Origin: Caldifarciminota bacterium
GTDB taxonomy: Bacteria; Hydrothermota; Hydrothermia; S141-80
NCBI GenBank assembly: GCA_027053375.1
Contig: JALUJC010000378.1
Span: 1-6,183 of the forward strand
Length of the DNA stretch: 6,183 nt
Direction of reading: 5' to 3'
Below, in pieces: positions 5,049-6,183 of the stretch. The notes beneath the pieces were generated by a model. The model saw only the letters and a list, made by a program, of their open reading frames with translations, searched no databases and had not been told where the DNA came from. Numbering within the stretch: position 1 is the stretch's first letter; each line of letters begins with the position of its first letter. A program made the translations under genes and the position numbers.

Positions 5049-6183
5049 TCCCTCTTCGCATACTCCGGATCCGGTGGGGTCTGGCTGCCATCACCGATGC
5101 GTTCCTGGTGTTCTGGGAATGGATGCTCCTGGGGGTGGGCCTTGCCCTGCTGGGTGGGCATCTCCGGATTGATGCATGGAGCATGCTGGGGGCGGGAATG
5201 GGAATGCTTGCCCTTCTCCTCCATCCCGGCCTGCGTCCCATGCCCGCTTTCCTTCGTTTCCTTTCACGAAGACATCCGGTTCTGGAAGATCGGCTGTTGT
5301 CCCGATGGGAACTGAGCCGCGCGGGAGCACCCTCTTTCTTTCTCCACCGGCTTGACCGGGAAATCCAGGATCGTCTGGAGCCCCGCAGACTCCTCCCCCC
5401 TTCACGATTGCGCTGGATCGGTTTGCTGTCACTTGTTACAATCATGGAGGGCGCATGGTTTCAGCAGTCCCCGGGATTGTTTGCACGCATGGTTTCACCC
5501 TTCCCCCACGAAACACTCGCCTGGTCTCCACCCCAACCCGTTGCAGGCGAAACCCTTCGGGTCTACCGAAGTGCCTCTCCTGCCGCCCCGCTTTTGCTTA
5601 ATGGTTCTCCCCTGGAAGGGAACACGGATCATGACAGTATTCAGTTCTTCCGCATCCCCCTCATCCAGCCTGAAACCCTGCGTCTTTCAGGGATCCTCCA
5701 TCACCTCCGTATTCCCGTTCTCCCCCGCCCTGACCCCCGGGGCATTTTTCTGATCCTGCAGCCCCCTTCCTATCTTCCCCTTCAGTCTGTGGAGCGTCCC
5801 TGGGGAGGCACGGCCTGGATGATAAAAGGGGGGCGGGTTTTTCTCCGGTTTGACCGGCCCGACACGCTGCGAGGACAGGTACAGACCCCGGGAGGTCGGC
5901 TCTCTTTTCGCTGCCCCTGCAAGGACACCCTCGCACTTCCTCGTCTTTCATCCGACACGCTCCTGGGCATCACGGTGGACTGGTTTGGCCGTTCGTGGTC
6001 TTTCCCACCTACACGGATCCGGATCCTGGCCGATCATCCACCCATCCTGCAGTATCTCGGTCCTGTTGCGGTAGACCTGTCCCGGGATTCTGTCCTGCCG
6101 CTCCGTGCGCGCTTTCTGGATGATTTTGGCCTCAAAAAAGCCCGATGGGTCCGTCTTCGGGAAAACACCCGCCGCATCCTTCG
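5045..6183 (+). CDS. DUF4175-like membrane protein (partial, C-terminus beyond right edge)
   Basis: The frame is open from ATG 5045 to the right edge (379 codons plus two bases). Two hydrophobic helices near the N terminus (about residues 18-38 and 44-61) are followed by the segment RRHPVLEDRLLSRWELSRAG (75-94). This resembles the 'E..hP.L.drLlsalEL' element of DUF4175-type and related membrane proteins. A third hydrophobic stretch lies near 122-137. After it come beta-rich, presumably periplasmic segments, including VAGETLRVY and a stretch ending ILADHPPILQYLGP then LPLRARFLDDFGLKK (LDDFGL at 358-363). This resembles the 'DhPP...P....lpl...a.DDfGl' repeat of the DUF4175 family. I assign the family by pattern only; function is unknown. 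Many relatives are long (above 700 residues) with C-terminal coiled-coil or low-complexity parts, so much may be missing here. A CPC pair (Cys290, Cys292) is unusual. It shares the operon with the diguanylate cyclase through a 4-base overlap. Confidence 0.6.
   Translation, partial: MIPLRILRIRWGLAAITDAFLVFWEWMLLGVGLALLGGHLRIDAWSMLGAGMGMLALLLHPGLRPMPAFLRFLSRRHPVLEDRLLSRWELSRAGAPSFFLHRLDREIQDRLEPRRLLPPSRLRWIGLLSLVTIMEGAWFQQSPGLFARMVSPFPHETLAWSPPQPVAGETLRVYRSASPAAPLLLNGSPLEGNTDHDSIQFFRIPLIQPETLRLSGILHHLRIPVLPRPDPRGIFLILQPPSYLPLQSVERPWGGTAWMIKGGRVFLRFDRPDTLRGQVQTPGGRLSFRCPCKDTLALPRLSSDTLLGITVDWFGRSWSFPPTRIRILADHPPILQYLGPVAVDLSRDSVLPLRARFLDDFGLKKARWVRLRENTRRIL

Noticed and set aside
5065..5074. CCGGATCCGG ten-base palindrome near the start of the DUF4175-like gene
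   Set aside because: Short GATC-centred palindromes recur by chance in this GC-rich sequence, and it lies in plain coding sequence (LRIRW).

Overview
The window comes from a moderately GC-rich bacterial genome with dense gene packing. It holds six protein genes and no RNA genes, insertion sequences, CRISPR arrays or obvious terminators. TsaD and a canonical bacterial-type GlyA, with ATGA start/stop overlaps, fit Bacteria. The last gene has the layout of the membrane-anchored DUF4175-like proteins. As I recall, these are common in Bacteroidota/FCB-type, planctomycete and other diderm lineages, and the first gene resembles cyclase-domain proteins of environmental bacteria. I cannot assign a phylum from the sequence; a little-studied diderm lineage is only a weak guess.

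Layout. From 834 leftward on the minus strand, and running off the left edge, is a protein with two tandem class III nucleotidyl-cyclase-like domains. Both appear to have lost the metal-binding aspartates, an arrangement like the N terminus of soluble-adenylyl-cyclase-type (sAC-type) ATPase proteins. A 90-bp divergent intergenic region (835-924) carries promoter-like hexamers on both strands and two small inverted repeats. On the plus strand follow a two-helix DUF2905 membrane protein (925-1146), then tsaD (1191-2228, t6A tRNA modification), glyA (2188-3477, serine hydroxymethyltransferase), a six-helix membrane diguanylate cyclase (3474-5048), and a DUF4175-like membrane protein (5045 to the right edge).

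The four genes from tsaD onward overlap successively by 41, 4 and 4 bases, so they almost certainly form one translationally coupled operon. It joins tRNA modification, one-carbon/glycine metabolism, c-di-GMP synthesis and an envelope protein. A sigma70-like promoter lies directly before tsaD. Its -10 box is so close to the ATG that the transcript would have almost no leader. The DUF2905 gene and the divergent cyclase-like gene show similar geometry, whereas the internal genes glyA and the DUF4175-like gene have clear Shine-Dalgarno sequences.

The most interesting points are the apparently catalytically dead tandem cyclase domains, the near-leaderless first genes, the diguanylate cyclase whose product-inhibition motif is displaced by two residues, and a 16-bp perfect palindrome just before its start codon. 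I see no clear evidence of a wholly new defence or mobile system.
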